30,733 nt of DNA from a virus, in the IMG/VR virus record IMGVR_UViG_3300031973_000285, positions 1 to 30,733 of that record, one strand, 5' to 3'. The position numbers were made by a program, and so were the translations under genes. The stretch's first letter is position 1, and each line of letters starts with the position of its first letter. The notes below the pieces were generated by a model. It saw only the letters and a list, made by a program, of their open reading frames with translations, was not told where the DNA came from and ran no database searches. Of this stretch, positions 1 through 7,229 are shown in pieces.

Positions 1-74
1 CTAGGTCAGGTGCAAGAAAACCAGACACAGGTAAATTTTACAACCCTGATACTGGGCAAATAGAAGAAAGGTGA
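1..74 (+). CDS. 3' end of an unidentified upstream gene (partial)
   Basis: Only the last 23 codons are in the window (frame starting at base 3, stop TGA at 72-74). The visible residues read RSGARKPDTGKFYN followed by PDTGQIEER. The repeated 'PDTGxxxNPDTGx' wording resembles the 'NPETG'/'DPNTG' phrases in the other large proteins of this window, so I take it as genuine coding sequence. The stop sits six bases before the next start codon and overlaps that gene's Shine-Dalgarno sequence (GGTGA, 70-74), which implies co-transcription. Function unknown; too little is visible to name a family. Confidence 0.5.
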   Translation, partial: RSGARKPDTGKFYNPDTGQIEER

Positions 75-80
75 ACAACA

Positions 81-1547
81 ATGACAGCATTTGAACAAGC
101 ATGGAGCCTTTTGAAAGCCAGAGAAGATGAACAACTCATGGGAATGGGTGGCACTTATTCTGGTGGTATGACAGTTGACCCTCGTGTGAGGTCTATGGCA
201 GGTGTTTCAGCAGGTGATTTGTCGAGGTTTTTTCCTTTGCCAGATGACCCTGCTAAAAGGGAAGCAGAAGAACAAAGGCGAGCAGCCCAATTAGCCTTAG
301 TTGGCATGGGACCTACACCTATGAATCCTTTTGCTCAAGACCGTTCTGGATTTAGGCCTACTAGAAGAAATATAGAAAGAGCGCCGTTTACTTCTGACCA
401 AGGACTCACAAGAGAGCAGTTACAAGCCGAAGCAGCAAGAATGCGAGCAGAAGGGATGTCAGATGAACTGATAGCACAGCGACAAGCACAGGCTATGCTT
501 GCTGATACAAGCGTTGCAGGTAGACCATTGCGTGAAACAGAATTAGCAGAAGGCTTCCAAAGTCCGGGTGAAAGAAGAGCAGATATTGCAGGTCTTACGG
601 GTGCTGCAAGAAGGCAACTTGGCGGCGGTCAGCGAGGTCTTAGAATGGATACTTCAAGTATGACACCGAGCCAACGGCAAAATGTCGTTGATAAAGAAAC
701 TGGCGAACTCGGTATGCGCCGTAAGGTAAGGGTTCGTCGAGGTAATGAAGAAGGTATCATGACTATGGGAAGAGGTCCGGGTAGAAAGGGTGCTTTCAAA
801 CAAAGAAGTTTTGAGGCACTTGGTAGAAATCCAGACAAGCGTGAGTTCAAAACGCCTGAACAAAGGCAAATTGACAGAGATAGAGCAATGGCTGAAAGGC
901 TAGGTATCGACTTTGTAGAGCCAGAAGAGTCTAAATTAGTTAGAGAGCCACGAAAATTCAAAGAAACACTCAAGCCGGGCAGTGCTGCTTACGACGCTCG
1001 ACATCAACAGTTAGAAGACCAAGAGGAATTATTACACCAAATGTATAGTCAACCAGTTATCGACCCGAATACTGGTAAACTCGTGCCTAACCCACACTTG
1101 GGTATGGCGGAGAGGATTATGCAAGAGATTACAGAAAATCCTGAGCCTCCAACCTTTACTCCACGAGCCAGTATGCAGGGCGCTGACCAATTCCAAGGAG
1201 ATAGACCTGTGTTCAGACCAAGCACTGGTCAGTTCTTAGGCCCTCAGTTTGATGAAAAAACTGGTGCACCTAAGATGACTTCCAGAGGCGAACCTTCGAT
1301 GACAGGTATTACACCAGTAGACCTTGAAGAAATGGGTCGTCAGGCTATGGTGCCGACAGGTGAAGTAGACGAAATGGGTAGACCTGTCTTAGGTGTTGAC
1401 CCAGCAATCCTGACCAGATATTACGACAAATTAGACGCAGCGCCAGTGACTGCTGATGAAAAGAGGGCAGTTGCTGACAGATTAAGAGCAACAACAGAAA
1501 GAGCAATTGCTGATAGACAAGCAAATAAGAATAGAGTTAGGCTTTAA
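81..1547 (+). CDS. hypothetical virion-type protein with N-terminal AW-LLK tag
   Basis: Predicted 488 residues, start ATG at 81 behind a clear archaeal-style ribosome site GGTGA six bases upstream. Residues 4-12 (FEQAWSLLK) match the short tag found on many proteins of this window. The rest is hydrophilic, rich in Arg, Glu, Gln and Met, with no transmembrane segment or catalytic motif I recognise. It contains proline/glycine phrases such as DPNTGKLVPN and RPSTGQFLG, which suggest an extended, partly disordered protein. I do not recognise the family. Position at the head of the tagged-protein block and the tag itself suggest a virion-associated or internal head protein (inference). Confidence 0.75.
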   Translation: MTAFEQAWSLLKAREDEQLMGMGGTYSGGMTVDPRVRSMAGVSAGDLSRFFPLPDDPAKREAEEQRRAAQLALVGMGPTPMNPFAQDRSGFRPTRRNIERAPFTSDQGLTREQLQAEAARMRAEGMSDELIAQRQAQAMLADTSVAGRPLRETELAEGFQSPGERRADIAGLTGAARRQLGGGQRGLRMDTSSMTPSQRQNVVDKETGELGMRRKVRVRRGNEEGIMTMGRGPGRKGAFKQRSFEALGRNPDKREFKTPEQRQIDRDRAMAERLGIDFVEPEESKLVREPRKFKETLKPGSAAYDARHQQLEDQEELLHQMYSQPVIDPNTGKLVPNPHLGMAERIMQEITENPEPPTFTPRASMQGADQFQGDRPVFRPSTGQFLGPQFDEKTGAPKMTSRGEPSMTGITPVDLEEMGRQAMVPTGEVDEMGRPVLGVDPAILTRYYDKLDAAPVTADEKRAVADRLRATTERAIADRQANKNRVRL

Positions 1548-1588
1548 GTGACACCAAAGTTCAAGTATGGTATCACTAACCCATAACC

Positions 1589-1759
1589 ATGTTCTGGGAC
1601 CTTATAGTAGGTTTATGCTTACTTGGGCTTTGCTTAGCATCTTACACATTGGCTAAGCGCTTGGAGACAGCGCAGTCTGAAATCAAAGACTTATCATCGA
1701 TGGTCAGGGTTCTGAGATACAATGCTATGGAGGAATTGAAAAATGATAAGAAAAAGTAA
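1589..1759 (+). CDS. small single-pass membrane protein, 56 aa
   Basis: Short gene starting at ATG 1589 and ending TAA 1757-1759. The N-terminal third (residues 2-21, FWDLIVGLCLLGLCLASYTL) is a single hydrophobic helix. It is followed by a charged helix with heptad-like spacing (KRLETAQSEIKDLSSMVRVL) and a lysine-rich C-terminus. The architecture is that of a small membrane-anchored coiled coil with a short N-terminal outside segment. The gene overlaps the next one by 17 bases, so translation may be coupled. No clear ribosome site is visible. It could be a holin/spanin-like or membrane-anchoring protein, but nothing in the sequence settles this. Confidence 0.5.
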   Translation: MFWDLIVGLCLLGLCLASYTLAKRLETAQSEIKDLSSMVRVLRYNAMEELKNDKKK

Positions 1760-1898
1760 GGGTAAACAGGCTAGTCCGGTCTGTCAATACTGCCACCACC
1801 ATCCGACTAAGCGATTGTATATCAAAAAAGATAACGCTTTCAAAGGCTTTGCTTGGTTTTGCGTAAAGTGTGACCAAGTTTGTCGAAGAGATAAGTAA
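1743..1898 (+). CDS. small zinc-ribbon protein, 51 aa
   Basis: Start ATG 1743 lies inside the end of the preceding small gene, in another frame; stop TAA 1896-1898. GGAGG at 1731-1735 lies 7 bases before the ATG and is a good ribosome site. The product has two cysteine pairs, C14-x2-C17 and C40-x2-C43, plus C47 and a His-rich patch (CHHHP) near the first pair, the layout of a one-domain zinc ribbon. It is basic (many Lys/Arg) and could bind nucleic acid or act as an adaptor. Family not recognised. A TATA-like box begins right after its stop codon, so this gene probably closes the first transcription unit. Confidence 0.5.
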   Translation: MIRKSKGKQASPVCQYCHHHPTKRLYIKKDNAFKGFAWFCVKCDQVCRRDK

Positions 1899-1910
1899 TT
1901 ATTTTATAAT
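1899..1910 (+). promoter_or_regulatory. TATA-box-like element, candidate archaeal promoter
   Basis: The run TTATTTTATAAT immediately follows a stop codon and is one of the few strongly A/T-rich stretches outside genes. With archaeal spacing (TSS about 25 bases after the box centre), transcription would start near 1930, the first base of the hairpin arm described next. Assignment by eye; no transcript data. Confidence 0.35.
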
Positions 1911-1929
1911 ACAATAGTTACCGTGGTTT

Positions 1930-2019
1930 GGCGGTGGTGGTTTTTTTCGGGCGTGTTCACTTTCATTCACCCTTTAAGATTTCCAATCGACCTCTTGTGT
2001 GTTTTCTTCCATCACCGCC
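1930..2019 (+). other. structured leader upstream of the 2046 gene, with T-run
   Basis: The gap 1899-2045 holds no gene. GGCGGTGGTGG (1930-1940) can pair with CCATCACCGCC (2009-2019) over 11 base pairs, one of them G-U, and a further GGT/ACC triplet extends the stem with a two-base bulge. The 5' arm is followed at once by seven T (1941-1947), which in archaea can act as an intrinsic termination signal. The arrangement could be a terminator for the upstream unit or an attenuator-like leader for the next one; I cannot tell which. Confidence 0.4.
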
Positions 2020-2045
2020 ACCTTTTTCACCCATATTAGCGTAGC

Positions 2046-3281
2046 ATGTGCATGAGCGATAGCCATATCAGCGATGACTGGTGGCTTTTGCTCAAAGATT
2101 TTACCTTCCCTAATCATTTTTCTAGCGACTATTTGAACAGCGTCGCTACTAGACTAAATCAGGCGAGGGCTGGTAAATCAGATGTTAAGTCTTACATGGG
2201 TAAGGGTGACAGGGACCACTACAATGAAAGAAAAGATGAGCGCTATAAGCCTAATCAAAAAATAAAACACAAGGGTTTTGGTAAACACACCCCGGAGGAT
2301 GTCGCTAATATTATGGCTAATGACTTACTTCATGCCCATCCAGAATTATTAGAGGCTATGCAAAATGAAATACCTGCACCTGACCCTAAGTATGGTGAGA
2401 CGAGCCCCTCTATGCAGTTTCATTTATTCAACACTGATGACGCTGTAGTAGATTCCAAATATGGATTGATTAGTCAGTTTAACCCAGTATTCGTTGTTGG
2501 AAAAGACGGTAAAGTTGGACTAAAGACAGTATTTGGTCGTCAAAGCCCATCATCGGCTGACAGACATACTATTAGGGTAACTTCTAGTGATAGCCCGGCA
2601 CCCAGCCAATCAAATACTCACATACACGAAGACTTACCTTCAAGGTTTGATTTTAGAGAAGCCGAGCCGGACTTGTCTCGGTTTGAACAAAAACCTATAG
2701 AACAGAGAATGCCAAGACCTGACCCTCGACATGCTGAGTTAAGTAATATATTTTACAACATACCCAAAGGTTTACACCCTCAAGTTTTACAAAGTAAAAA
2801 TATAGATGCTGAGGAATTCAATCAATGGAAAATAGATAATAAATTAGCAAGCGAACCAATGAACCTTGCTTTCCGTTTGCTCAAAAGACAAACAGAACTC
2901 GGTGAGTTTCACCCTGACTTCCCCTCTTCTTATGGACCTGTAACTGAATATCATGGCACTATGGATATGCCCGGAGTTATGCGAACAGGTATAGACCCCC
3001 CTGCAAAAAAGCGTAGTAAGAGACATTATCCTGTAGAAATGAGGCAAAATATTCCCGAAAAAGTTACCTATACTAGCCCAGATAGAGAAGCAGTAGAGCA
3101 ATTCTTACAGCGTAGGGCAATGCAATTGGGTATACCTGATTCTAATATCGGTGTAGTAGGTGTTAGGTCTACTGGTTTGGATAAACCTTTCACACAAGTT
3201 GAATCTGGATTTGGTGGAGATGACATGTTGACCCATGTTAGAGCAGGCGGCATACCTAGAGATAGGCTCGTGCCTATGTAA
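2046..3281 (+). CDS. tagged protein with C-terminal ADP-ribosyltransferase-like domain
   Basis: Predicted 411 residues from ATG 2046 (ATG 2052 is also possible). Residues 8-17 carry the AW-LLK-type tag (ISDDWWLLLK), and a second, internal copy lies at 269-280 (SEPMNLAFRLLK), just before the C-terminal domain. That domain shows features of the ART/PARP fold: YHGT at 302-305 (His of the NAD pocket), VTYTSPDREAVEQF from residue 340 (the Tyr-containing strand followed by a helix), and a final strand ending in GGIPRDRLVPM. The third catalytic position (Glu) is not certain; E in TQVESGFGG is a candidate. The middle section is hydrophilic and unrecognised. By analogy with T4 Alt it could be a packaged, injected ADP-ribosyltransferase (inference). 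A KptA-like or non-catalytic relative is possible. Confidence 0.6.
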   Translation: MCMSDSHISDDWWLLLKDFTFPNHFSSDYLNSVATRLNQARAGKSDVKSYMGKGDRDHYNERKDERYKPNQKIKHKGFGKHTPEDVANIMANDLLHAHPELLEAMQNEIPAPDPKYGETSPSMQFHLFNTDDAVVDSKYGLISQFNPVFVVGKDGKVGLKTVFGRQSPSSADRHTIRVTSSDSPAPSQSNTHIHEDLPSRFDFREAEPDLSRFEQKPIEQRMPRPDPRHAELSNIFYNIPKGLHPQVLQSKNIDAEEFNQWKIDNKLASEPMNLAFRLLKRQTELGEFHPDFPSSYGPVTEYHGTMDMPGVMRTGIDPPAKKRSKRHYPVEMRQNIPEKVTYTSPDREAVEQFLQRRAMQLGIPDSNIGVVGVRSTGLDKPFTQVESGFGGDDMLTHVRAGGIPRDRLVPM

Positions 3282-3317
3282 CGAACATCTTTTATTCTCA
3301 GACTACTTAGCCCGCAC

Positions 3318-3650
3318 ATGGTGGAGTTCGAGTTTTGTGACTGCTGTACTCCTGCTGAAATTAGTTTTGAGTTTCTCAAGTCTAAATCCAAACCGTTTCA
3401 TGGCTACGACAAAAGTAAACATGCTCGTACAGGCGGTTTAAGTGCCAAAGGTCGTGCTAAGTTTAAGCGTGAAACAGGTGCCAACCTGAAAAGACCAGTC
3501 ACAAAGAAGCCCAGTAAACTAAAACCGGGTGGCAAAGCAGCAAAGCGTCGTAAGTCTTTCTGCGCTCGTATGAGTGGAGTCAAAGGTCCGACCAGCAAAG
3601 GTGGTAAAATGACACCGAAAGGTGCGGCGCTAAAAAGGTGGAATTGTTAA
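3318..3650 (+). CDS. small basic Cys-containing phage protein (DUF6321-like)
   Basis: Predicted 110 residues, start ATG 3318. From about residue 40 it reads GGLSAKGRAKFKRETGANL and ends with RRKSFCARMSGVKG ... LKRWNC. This combination (GGL-AKGRA, RRKSFCARM, C-terminal K/RWxC) is a conserved small-protein family I remember from marine phages as DUF6321; the DUF number is from memory. The N-terminus adds a Cys-rich stretch (CDCCTPAEISFEF). The protein is strongly basic, consistent with nucleic-acid binding or a virion-internal role, but the function is not known. Its TAA shares one base with the ATG of the next gene (TAATG), implying translational coupling. Confidence 0.7.
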   Translation: MVEFEFCDCCTPAEISFEFLKSKSKPFHGYDKSKHARTGGLSAKGRAKFKRETGANLKRPVTKKPSKLKPGGKAAKRRKSFCARMSGVKGPTSKGGKMTPKGAALKRWNC

Positions 3651-4060
3651 TGACAATGTGGTGGAACCTTCTAAAAGAAGATACTGAGCAAGTTATTTTG
3701 CGTGAGATAGAAAAAGAAGGTGGTGCCTTGGGTATGAAGAACCTAAGAGAAGTAGTACCTGATGAAGATAAACTAAAGTCTACACTTGATGATATGATTA
3801 ACCAAGGTAAGATATTTGTTCATGAAGATGGTGATATCTATACACACAAACCCGAAGACCAAATGGAAAAGGGTTGTTCTTGTGGGCATTGTTTAGGCAG
3901 CATGGCTGCTATGGACTTCTTAGAAAAGAAGTTGTGCCCAGCAGGTAAAGCAGCAGCCAAGCGTAAATTCAAAGTTTATCCATCAGCCTACGCAAACGGC
4001 TGGGCGGTACAATACTGTAAGGGTAAGTTCCGTGGTAAGAAGAAGGGGAAGAAGAAATGA
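3650..4060 (+). CDS. tagged protein with winged-helix-like middle and CPxGKAAAKRKF motif
   Basis: I choose ATG 3650 (136 residues): GGTGGA lies seven bases upstream and the start overlaps the previous stop by one base; an in-frame GTG at 3638 is less likely. Residues 1-9 (MTMWWNLLK) are the AW-LLK-type tag. Residues about 10-75 look like a small winged helix (helices around ILREIEKEGG and LKSTLDDMINQGK, then a wing-like KIFVHEDGDIY). A Cys cluster CSCGHC follows. The C-terminal part, CPAGKAAAKRKFKVYP then SAYANGWAVQYCKGK, is a motif repeatedly seen in marine phage and algal-virus small proteins. It ends in a lysine-rich tail. Probably a DNA-associated virion protein (inference). Confidence 0.7.
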   Translation: MTMWWNLLKEDTEQVILREIEKEGGALGMKNLREVVPDEDKLKSTLDDMINQGKIFVHEDGDIYTHKPEDQMEKGCSCGHCLGSMAAMDFLEKKLCPAGKAAAKRKFKVYPSAYANGWAVQYCKGKFRGKKKGKKK

Positions 4061-4518
4061 GTTACGCATTCGACGAATCTTGGGATTTGTTGTCCAAGTT
4101 AGATGGGTATAAACAACCGAAGCGGAGAATCTTAGTTCCTAAGATGAAACTTAGAGAGCGAGTTAATGAGCCAAGAAAGATTAATTTTACAGAAGAATAT
4201 AAAAATTTGATGCGAAATTTGACTAATCAAAGTGCGAAGGGTAATAACAACACACAGATTTCTGCTGGTGGTAATGTAAACACTAACCCACCTCAAGAAA
4301 AAAGTGCTATGGATTTGGCTATGGAGGAAATTAGAGCAGCGCAAGCGCAGCGAGAAGCGCACGCAAAACAGTTTCAAGAAATGATGAGTGGTTCTTTTGC
4401 TAACGCTTTCCCACAGAATATATCTCAAGAAATGGCTGATATGATTGCCGCATATAAACTTGTAGGAATGTCTAATGAAGAGGCAACAGAATTAGCGAGA
4501 CAACAGTTCGGTGAATAA
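4057..4518 (+). CDS. hypothetical tagged protein, 153 aa
   Basis: ATG 4057 overlaps the previous TGA by four bases (ATGA). Residues 4-14 (AFDESWDLLSK) are a variant of the AW-LLK tag. The remainder is hydrophilic: a basic patch (PKRRILVPKMKLRER), an Asn/Gln-rich linker (NNNTQISAGGNVNTNPPQ), then a long helix with Ala/Glu/Gln and a C-terminal segment VGMSNEEATELARQQFGE that looks like a small helical UBA-like or SAP-like hairpin. No enzyme motif seen. Tag plus disordered linker plus helical end would fit a small internal virion or scaffold-associated protein. Function unknown. Confidence 0.7.
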   Translation: MSYAFDESWDLLSKLDGYKQPKRRILVPKMKLRERVNEPRKINFTEEYKNLMRNLTNQSAKGNNNTQISAGGNVNTNPPQEKSAMDLAMEEIRAAQAQREAHAKQFQEMMSGSFANAFPQNISQEMADMIAAYKLVGMSNEEATELARQQFGE

Positions 4519-4519
4519 A

Positions 4520-4729
4520 ATGAATCACGCTTCTATGGAAAAGGCTTGGGCTTTACTCAAGGGTAAAGAAGATGCTCCTAACTATAGAAAGGCCACTGGT
4601 GACAAGAAGTGCGGTAACTGTAAGGCGTGGGACTCATCAAAGACTGACGACCCGATGACTGGTTATTGTGAATGGTATGACTTTATTTGTAGAGCAGACC
4701 ATGTCTGTGATGCTTGGGCGGGTGAGTAA
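4520..4729 (+). CDS. small tagged Cys-rich protein (HiPIP-like cysteine pattern)
   Basis: Start ATG 4520 (69 residues) is preceded by GGTGA at 4510-4514, which favours it over an in-frame GTG at 4511. Residues 4-14 (ASMEKAWALLK) are a near-perfect copy of the tag. Then come KCGNCKAWDSS, GYCEWYDFICR and HVCDAW: a C-x2-C ... C ... C ... C-D-x-W pattern found in many small phage proteins that resemble high-potential iron-sulphur or zinc knuckle proteins. The domain is complete. A compact metal-binding cargo domain behind a targeting tag is a reasonable reading, but no function is established. Confidence 0.7.
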   Translation: MNHASMEKAWALLKGKEDAPNYRKATGDKKCGNCKAWDSSKTDDPMTGYCEWYDFICRADHVCDAWAGE

Positions 4730-5272
4730 ATGCCAGAGTGCACCTGTCATGATGTTCTTATTGTTAAGGACCTTAACAGGTGGTTCAAAGAAAAGTGGGT
4801 CGATGTATCTCGTAAAGACCCGAAGACTGGCAAGCACCCTCCATGTGGCAGGTCAAAGGCCAAAAAAGGAAGTAAAGGCTATCCAAAGTGCAGACCAAGC
4901 GTAAGAGTATCGAGTAAGACTCCAAAGACTAGTGGTGAGATGACTAGTGGACAGAAGCGAGCAGCGACTAAGCGTAAGCGAGCCAAGCGGCAAGGGGTGG
5001 GTGGAAAGCCGACAATTGTTAAGATGGTATTAGTCAAAGCACCAGTGAGTCCAGAGGCTAAGCGTCACAAGTTAGAGTACGACAAGAAGTACGAATCTAC
5101 TCCTGAGCGTGTCAAGTATCGTGAAGAATTAAATCGTGAGCGTAGAAGAAGGGGTATTTACGGTCACGGAGGGCCTGATATGAGTCACACAAAGGACCAC
5201 ACTTTGGTTGCAGAAAGCCCTCATGCAAACAGGGCTAGGCACTTTAAGGAAAGGGGAACACTTAAAGGATAA
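4730..5272 (+). CDS. basic phage protein, DUF5872-like N-terminus with HNH-like basic tail
   Basis: ATG 4730 directly follows the previous stop, with GGTGA upstream; 180 residues. Residues about 12-60 read LNRWFKEKWVDVSRKD ... HPPCGRSKAKKGSKGYPKCRPS, the signature I remember as DUF5872 in marine phages. A lysine/arginine-rich linker follows (SGQKRAATKRKRAKRQG). The C-terminal half contains YESTPERVKYREELNRERRR and DMSHTKDHTLVAESPHANRA, another recurrent marine-phage module; its D-x-SH ... N-R-A wording is faintly HNH-like but no full HNH triad can be defended. The protein lacks a clear AW-LLK tag, though MVLVKAPVSPEAK sits between its modules. Likely DNA-associated, function unknown. Confidence 0.7.
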   Translation: MPECTCHDVLIVKDLNRWFKEKWVDVSRKDPKTGKHPPCGRSKAKKGSKGYPKCRPSVRVSSKTPKTSGEMTSGQKRAATKRKRAKRQGVGGKPTIVKMVLVKAPVSPEAKRHKLEYDKKYESTPERVKYREELNRERRRRGIYGHGGPDMSHTKDHTLVAESPHANRARHFKERGTLKG

Positions 5273-5276
5273 GTAA

Positions 5277-5510
5277 ATGAGCCGCCTGCCTGTAGCATTG
5301 ACCGTGGAAGACTTTTGGGACACGCTACTTTATCACATGACTTTGGTCGCTATTGATAATGTTGTTAAGATGGAAGAAAACCTCAACAAATCAGCGACCC
5401 CAGAGGCATTATCCCTTTTGATGGAGGCTGCTGACAATTATCACTTCCTGCGACAGGCTTATCATGACAGATGCGGTGGCGAGATACATGTCGAGTACCT
5501 ATGCGATTGA
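5277..5510 (+). CDS. small hypothetical protein, 77 aa
   Basis: ATG 5277 with AAGGA upstream. The product is mostly helical and acidic. Residues 10-20 (VEDFWDTLLYH) look like a divergent version of the AW-LLK tag lacking the final lysine. Two further helices follow (DNVVKMEENLNK and EALSLLMEAADNYHFLRQAY). Its 3' end overlaps the start region of the next gene in a different frame. I do not recognise a family. Small helical proteins of this kind can be chaperones or assembly factors, but there is no direct evidence here. Confidence 0.55.
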   Translation: MSRLPVALTVEDFWDTLLYHMTLVAIDNVVKMEENLNKSATPEALSLLMEAADNYHFLRQAYHDRCGGEIHVEYLCD

Positions 5511-6507
5511 TTCCGCATGGGGTATGTTACACTCTGACGATAAGATTGAGAAGGTTCTTCCTTTGTTAGTACCACTTGCATTCGGCGCAGGTGGTGCGTA
5601 TGTGGGTGCGGGTGGTCAGTTTTTTGATGAAAAGGGTAATTTCGCTCCCGGTTTCAAAAGAGAGGCTGTTGCACAAGACCCACTTACTGGTGGACTTGCT
5701 GCCGAGAAAGAACTAGGGACTTCTACGGGTGCAAGATTAACGGGTGCTGCTATAGGTGCTACCCAAGCGTTCAATCCATTTGGTATAATGGGTAAAGTCG
5801 CTACAAAGCCTTTGACTACAGGAGCAAAATCAATCAGAGCCACAAAGGTGGCACAGCCTAAAGGTATTAGGCAAAGAGCAGCAAATCGTGTAAAAGATGT
5901 TCGGGCAGGAGCAATAGAAGTACCTGCAAGGGCGATTCAAAGAACTACTGGTTTTGCTGGTAGGGCTGCACAAGCAATTGGACAAGCAGAGCAATCCGGT
6001 GCACTAAATGCATTGGGTGCACTTGGGGCTGCTTATGCAGGTAGTAAATTACCACAAGCACCGACCACAGGTTTTGGCGCACAATCACAAATGGGTGCAG
6101 TAGGTGCTGCTCCAACACAAGGAACTCAAGTCAGCGGAAATGCAGACCCATATGCTTTGAGGGAGATATACAAACCTCAAGCGGGAAGTGCCTTTGAAGG
6201 GCAAAAAGAATTCGGTGGACTTGGAGTACAAAAAGGTGATAAAATGTTTAGAAAGAATATTGGAGAAGAATTGCTGAGCGAAGCGGCTTATAGGCTTCAC
6301 AAAGCACATTGCGGTACAGAACTAAAAGCAGACTGTCCAAAAGGCTGCAAAGGCTGTCCTGAATGTGATGGTGATAATAAGAAAAAAGCCGATGATAAAA
6401 AGAAACCTGCCCATGGTATGGTTATTGTAATCGGCTCAAAAGCAGGCCCCGGCCCGTCAAAAGACGGTAAAAGGGAAAACCTCGACTCTGAGAAAAAGAA
6501 AGAGTGA
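5488..6507 (+). CDS. tagged Gly/Ala-rich protein with C-terminal Cys cluster
   Basis: I prefer ATG 5488 (339 residues) because GGTGG lies about ten bases upstream and it places the tag (STYAIDSAWGML) at the very N-terminus; ATG 5464 is in frame and would add eight residues. Residues about 20-45 are hydrophobic (VLPLLVPLAFGAGGAYVGAG) and later segments are Gly/Ala-rich (GALNALGALGAAYAGSKLP), like glycine-zipper membrane-active regions. A basic stretch (RIRQRAANRVKDVRAG-like) separates them. The C-terminus holds five cysteines in CGTELKADCPKGCKGCPEC, then a Lys/Asp-rich tail. This could be a membrane-penetrating virion protein or a tail-tube/pilot-type protein; uncertain. Confidence 0.65.
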   Translation: MSSTYAIDSAWGMLHSDDKIEKVLPLLVPLAFGAGGAYVGAGGQFFDEKGNFAPGFKREAVAQDPLTGGLAAEKELGTSTGARLTGAAIGATQAFNPFGIMGKVATKPLTTGAKSIRATKVAQPKGIRQRAANRVKDVRAGAIEVPARAIQRTTGFAGRAAQAIGQAEQSGALNALGALGAAYAGSKLPQAPTTGFGAQSQMGAVGAAPTQGTQVSGNADPYALREIYKPQAGSAFEGQKEFGGLGVQKGDKMFRKNIGEELLSEAAYRLHKAHCGTELKADCPKGCKGCPECDGDNKKKADDKKKPAHGMVIVIGSKAGPGPSKDGKRENLDSEKKKE

Positions 6508-6520
6508 ATTTGAAGACATC

Positions 6521-6574
6521 ACCCGTACTCCCATGTACGGGTCGGGGGTCAATCCCTCTCGATTCTCCGACCCG
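6521..6574 (+). other. two overlapping hairpins in a non-coding gap
   Basis: Stem 1: ACCCGTAC (6521-6528) pairs with GTACGGGT (6535-6542), eight perfect pairs around a six-base loop. Stem 2: CGGGTCGG (6538-6545) pairs with CCGACCCG (6567-6574), also eight perfect pairs. They share 6538-6542 and therefore cannot both form fully. The stretch GGGGGTCAATCCCTCTC resembles a tRNA T-arm with bases missing, but no complete tRNA can be folded. It may be a terminator-like structure, an RNA switch or a remnant attachment-like sequence. Confidence 0.45.
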
Positions 6575-6594
6575 CCTCTTATTTTAGTTATACT

Positions 6595-6624
6595 TAAAAT
6601 TTTATAGTATCACTTTATTTATGA
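6595..6624 (+). promoter_or_regulatory. candidate promoter region for the GTPase cassette
   Basis: The second half of the 6508-6656 gap is strongly A/T-rich. It contains TTTTATAG (6600-6607) and TTTATTTATGA (6614-6624), either of which could be a TATA box. From the latter, transcription would begin near 6646, just before the GAGAGGG ribosome site (6644-6650) of the 6657 gene. Identification is by eye. Confidence 0.35.
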
Positions 6625-6656
6625 TATCAAAGGTGGACTGACTGAGAGGGATATCA

Positions 6657-7223
6657 GTGCAAGGCAGTATGGAAACCAATCGTGAGCATGACCAAGCAGA
6701 AATTAGACTAATGGGTCTTATACTTACTCAAGCGGTCAGTATAGGTATAGCAGTGGGCGTTTTTGACGCTGCACTGTGGATAGATTTAGACAACCCGACA
6801 ACAAATGGTGTTACTTATGCAATGGCAGCATTTGCTGTACAGGGCTTAGCGTATTATCTGTTTAAGATGTTCTTTCAACAAGGTATGGATGAAAGAGCAA
6901 GAATGGCGGCGCAGGAAAGAGAGCGCAGAAACCGATATCGAAGTATGGAATTTACCTTTGACCGTAGGCGACAAGACATGGAAATGCGTATGCAAGAAGC
7001 CCAATTAGAGGCTGAACTCAAGTGGATGGAAGAGCATCCGGGCGAAACACCGCCTTGGATTGAGGCTAGAATGTACGGTAATGAATACAGTAGTGCTGAG
7101 TTTGTTCCAGAAACCCCTAAACCGAAAAATCCACTGACACTGGGTGTTGATTTTACTGAAGACAAGCAAGAAGCATCTGGTAGAGTTAGAGGCCCAGATG
7201 GTAAATACAAGAAAAAGGAGTGA
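6657..7223 (+). CDS. two-pass membrane protein with long charged helix (GTPase cassette)
   Basis: GTG 6657 is chosen because GAGAGGG lies six bases upstream; ATG 6669 is the alternative. The 188-residue product has two hydrophobic segments, about 18-40 (LMGLILTQAVSIGIAVGVF) and 50-73 (GVTYAMAAFAVQGLAYYLF). A long Arg/Glu/Met-rich helix (about 78-130) follows with coiled-coil character. The C-terminal tail is Pro-rich, then ends GPDGKYKKKE. The design is a membrane anchor projecting a cytoplasmic coiled coil. It is the first gene of a tightly spaced operon with a small GTPase, so it may be the receptor, anchor or effector for that GTPase (inference). Family not recognised. Confidence 0.7.
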   Translation: MQGSMETNREHDQAEIRLMGLILTQAVSIGIAVGVFDAALWIDLDNPTTNGVTYAMAAFAVQGLAYYLFKMFFQQGMDERARMAAQERERRNRYRSMEFTFDRRRQDMEMRMQEAQLEAELKWMEEHPGETPPWIEARMYGNEYSSAEFVPETPKPKNPLTLGVDFTEDKQEASGRVRGPDGKYKKKE

Positions 7224-7229
7224 ACCTAA

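Noticed and set aside
629-973. Long open frames on the minus strand opposite the first large gene
   Set aside because: Composition mirrors the + strand gene, with no ribosome site or family match; treated as an antisense shadow.
6497-6575. Complete tRNA gene in the 6508-6656 gap
   Set aside because: Only a T-arm-like segment is present; no matching acceptor or D arm can be drawn and the first stem is too long with a six-base loop for an anticodon arm.
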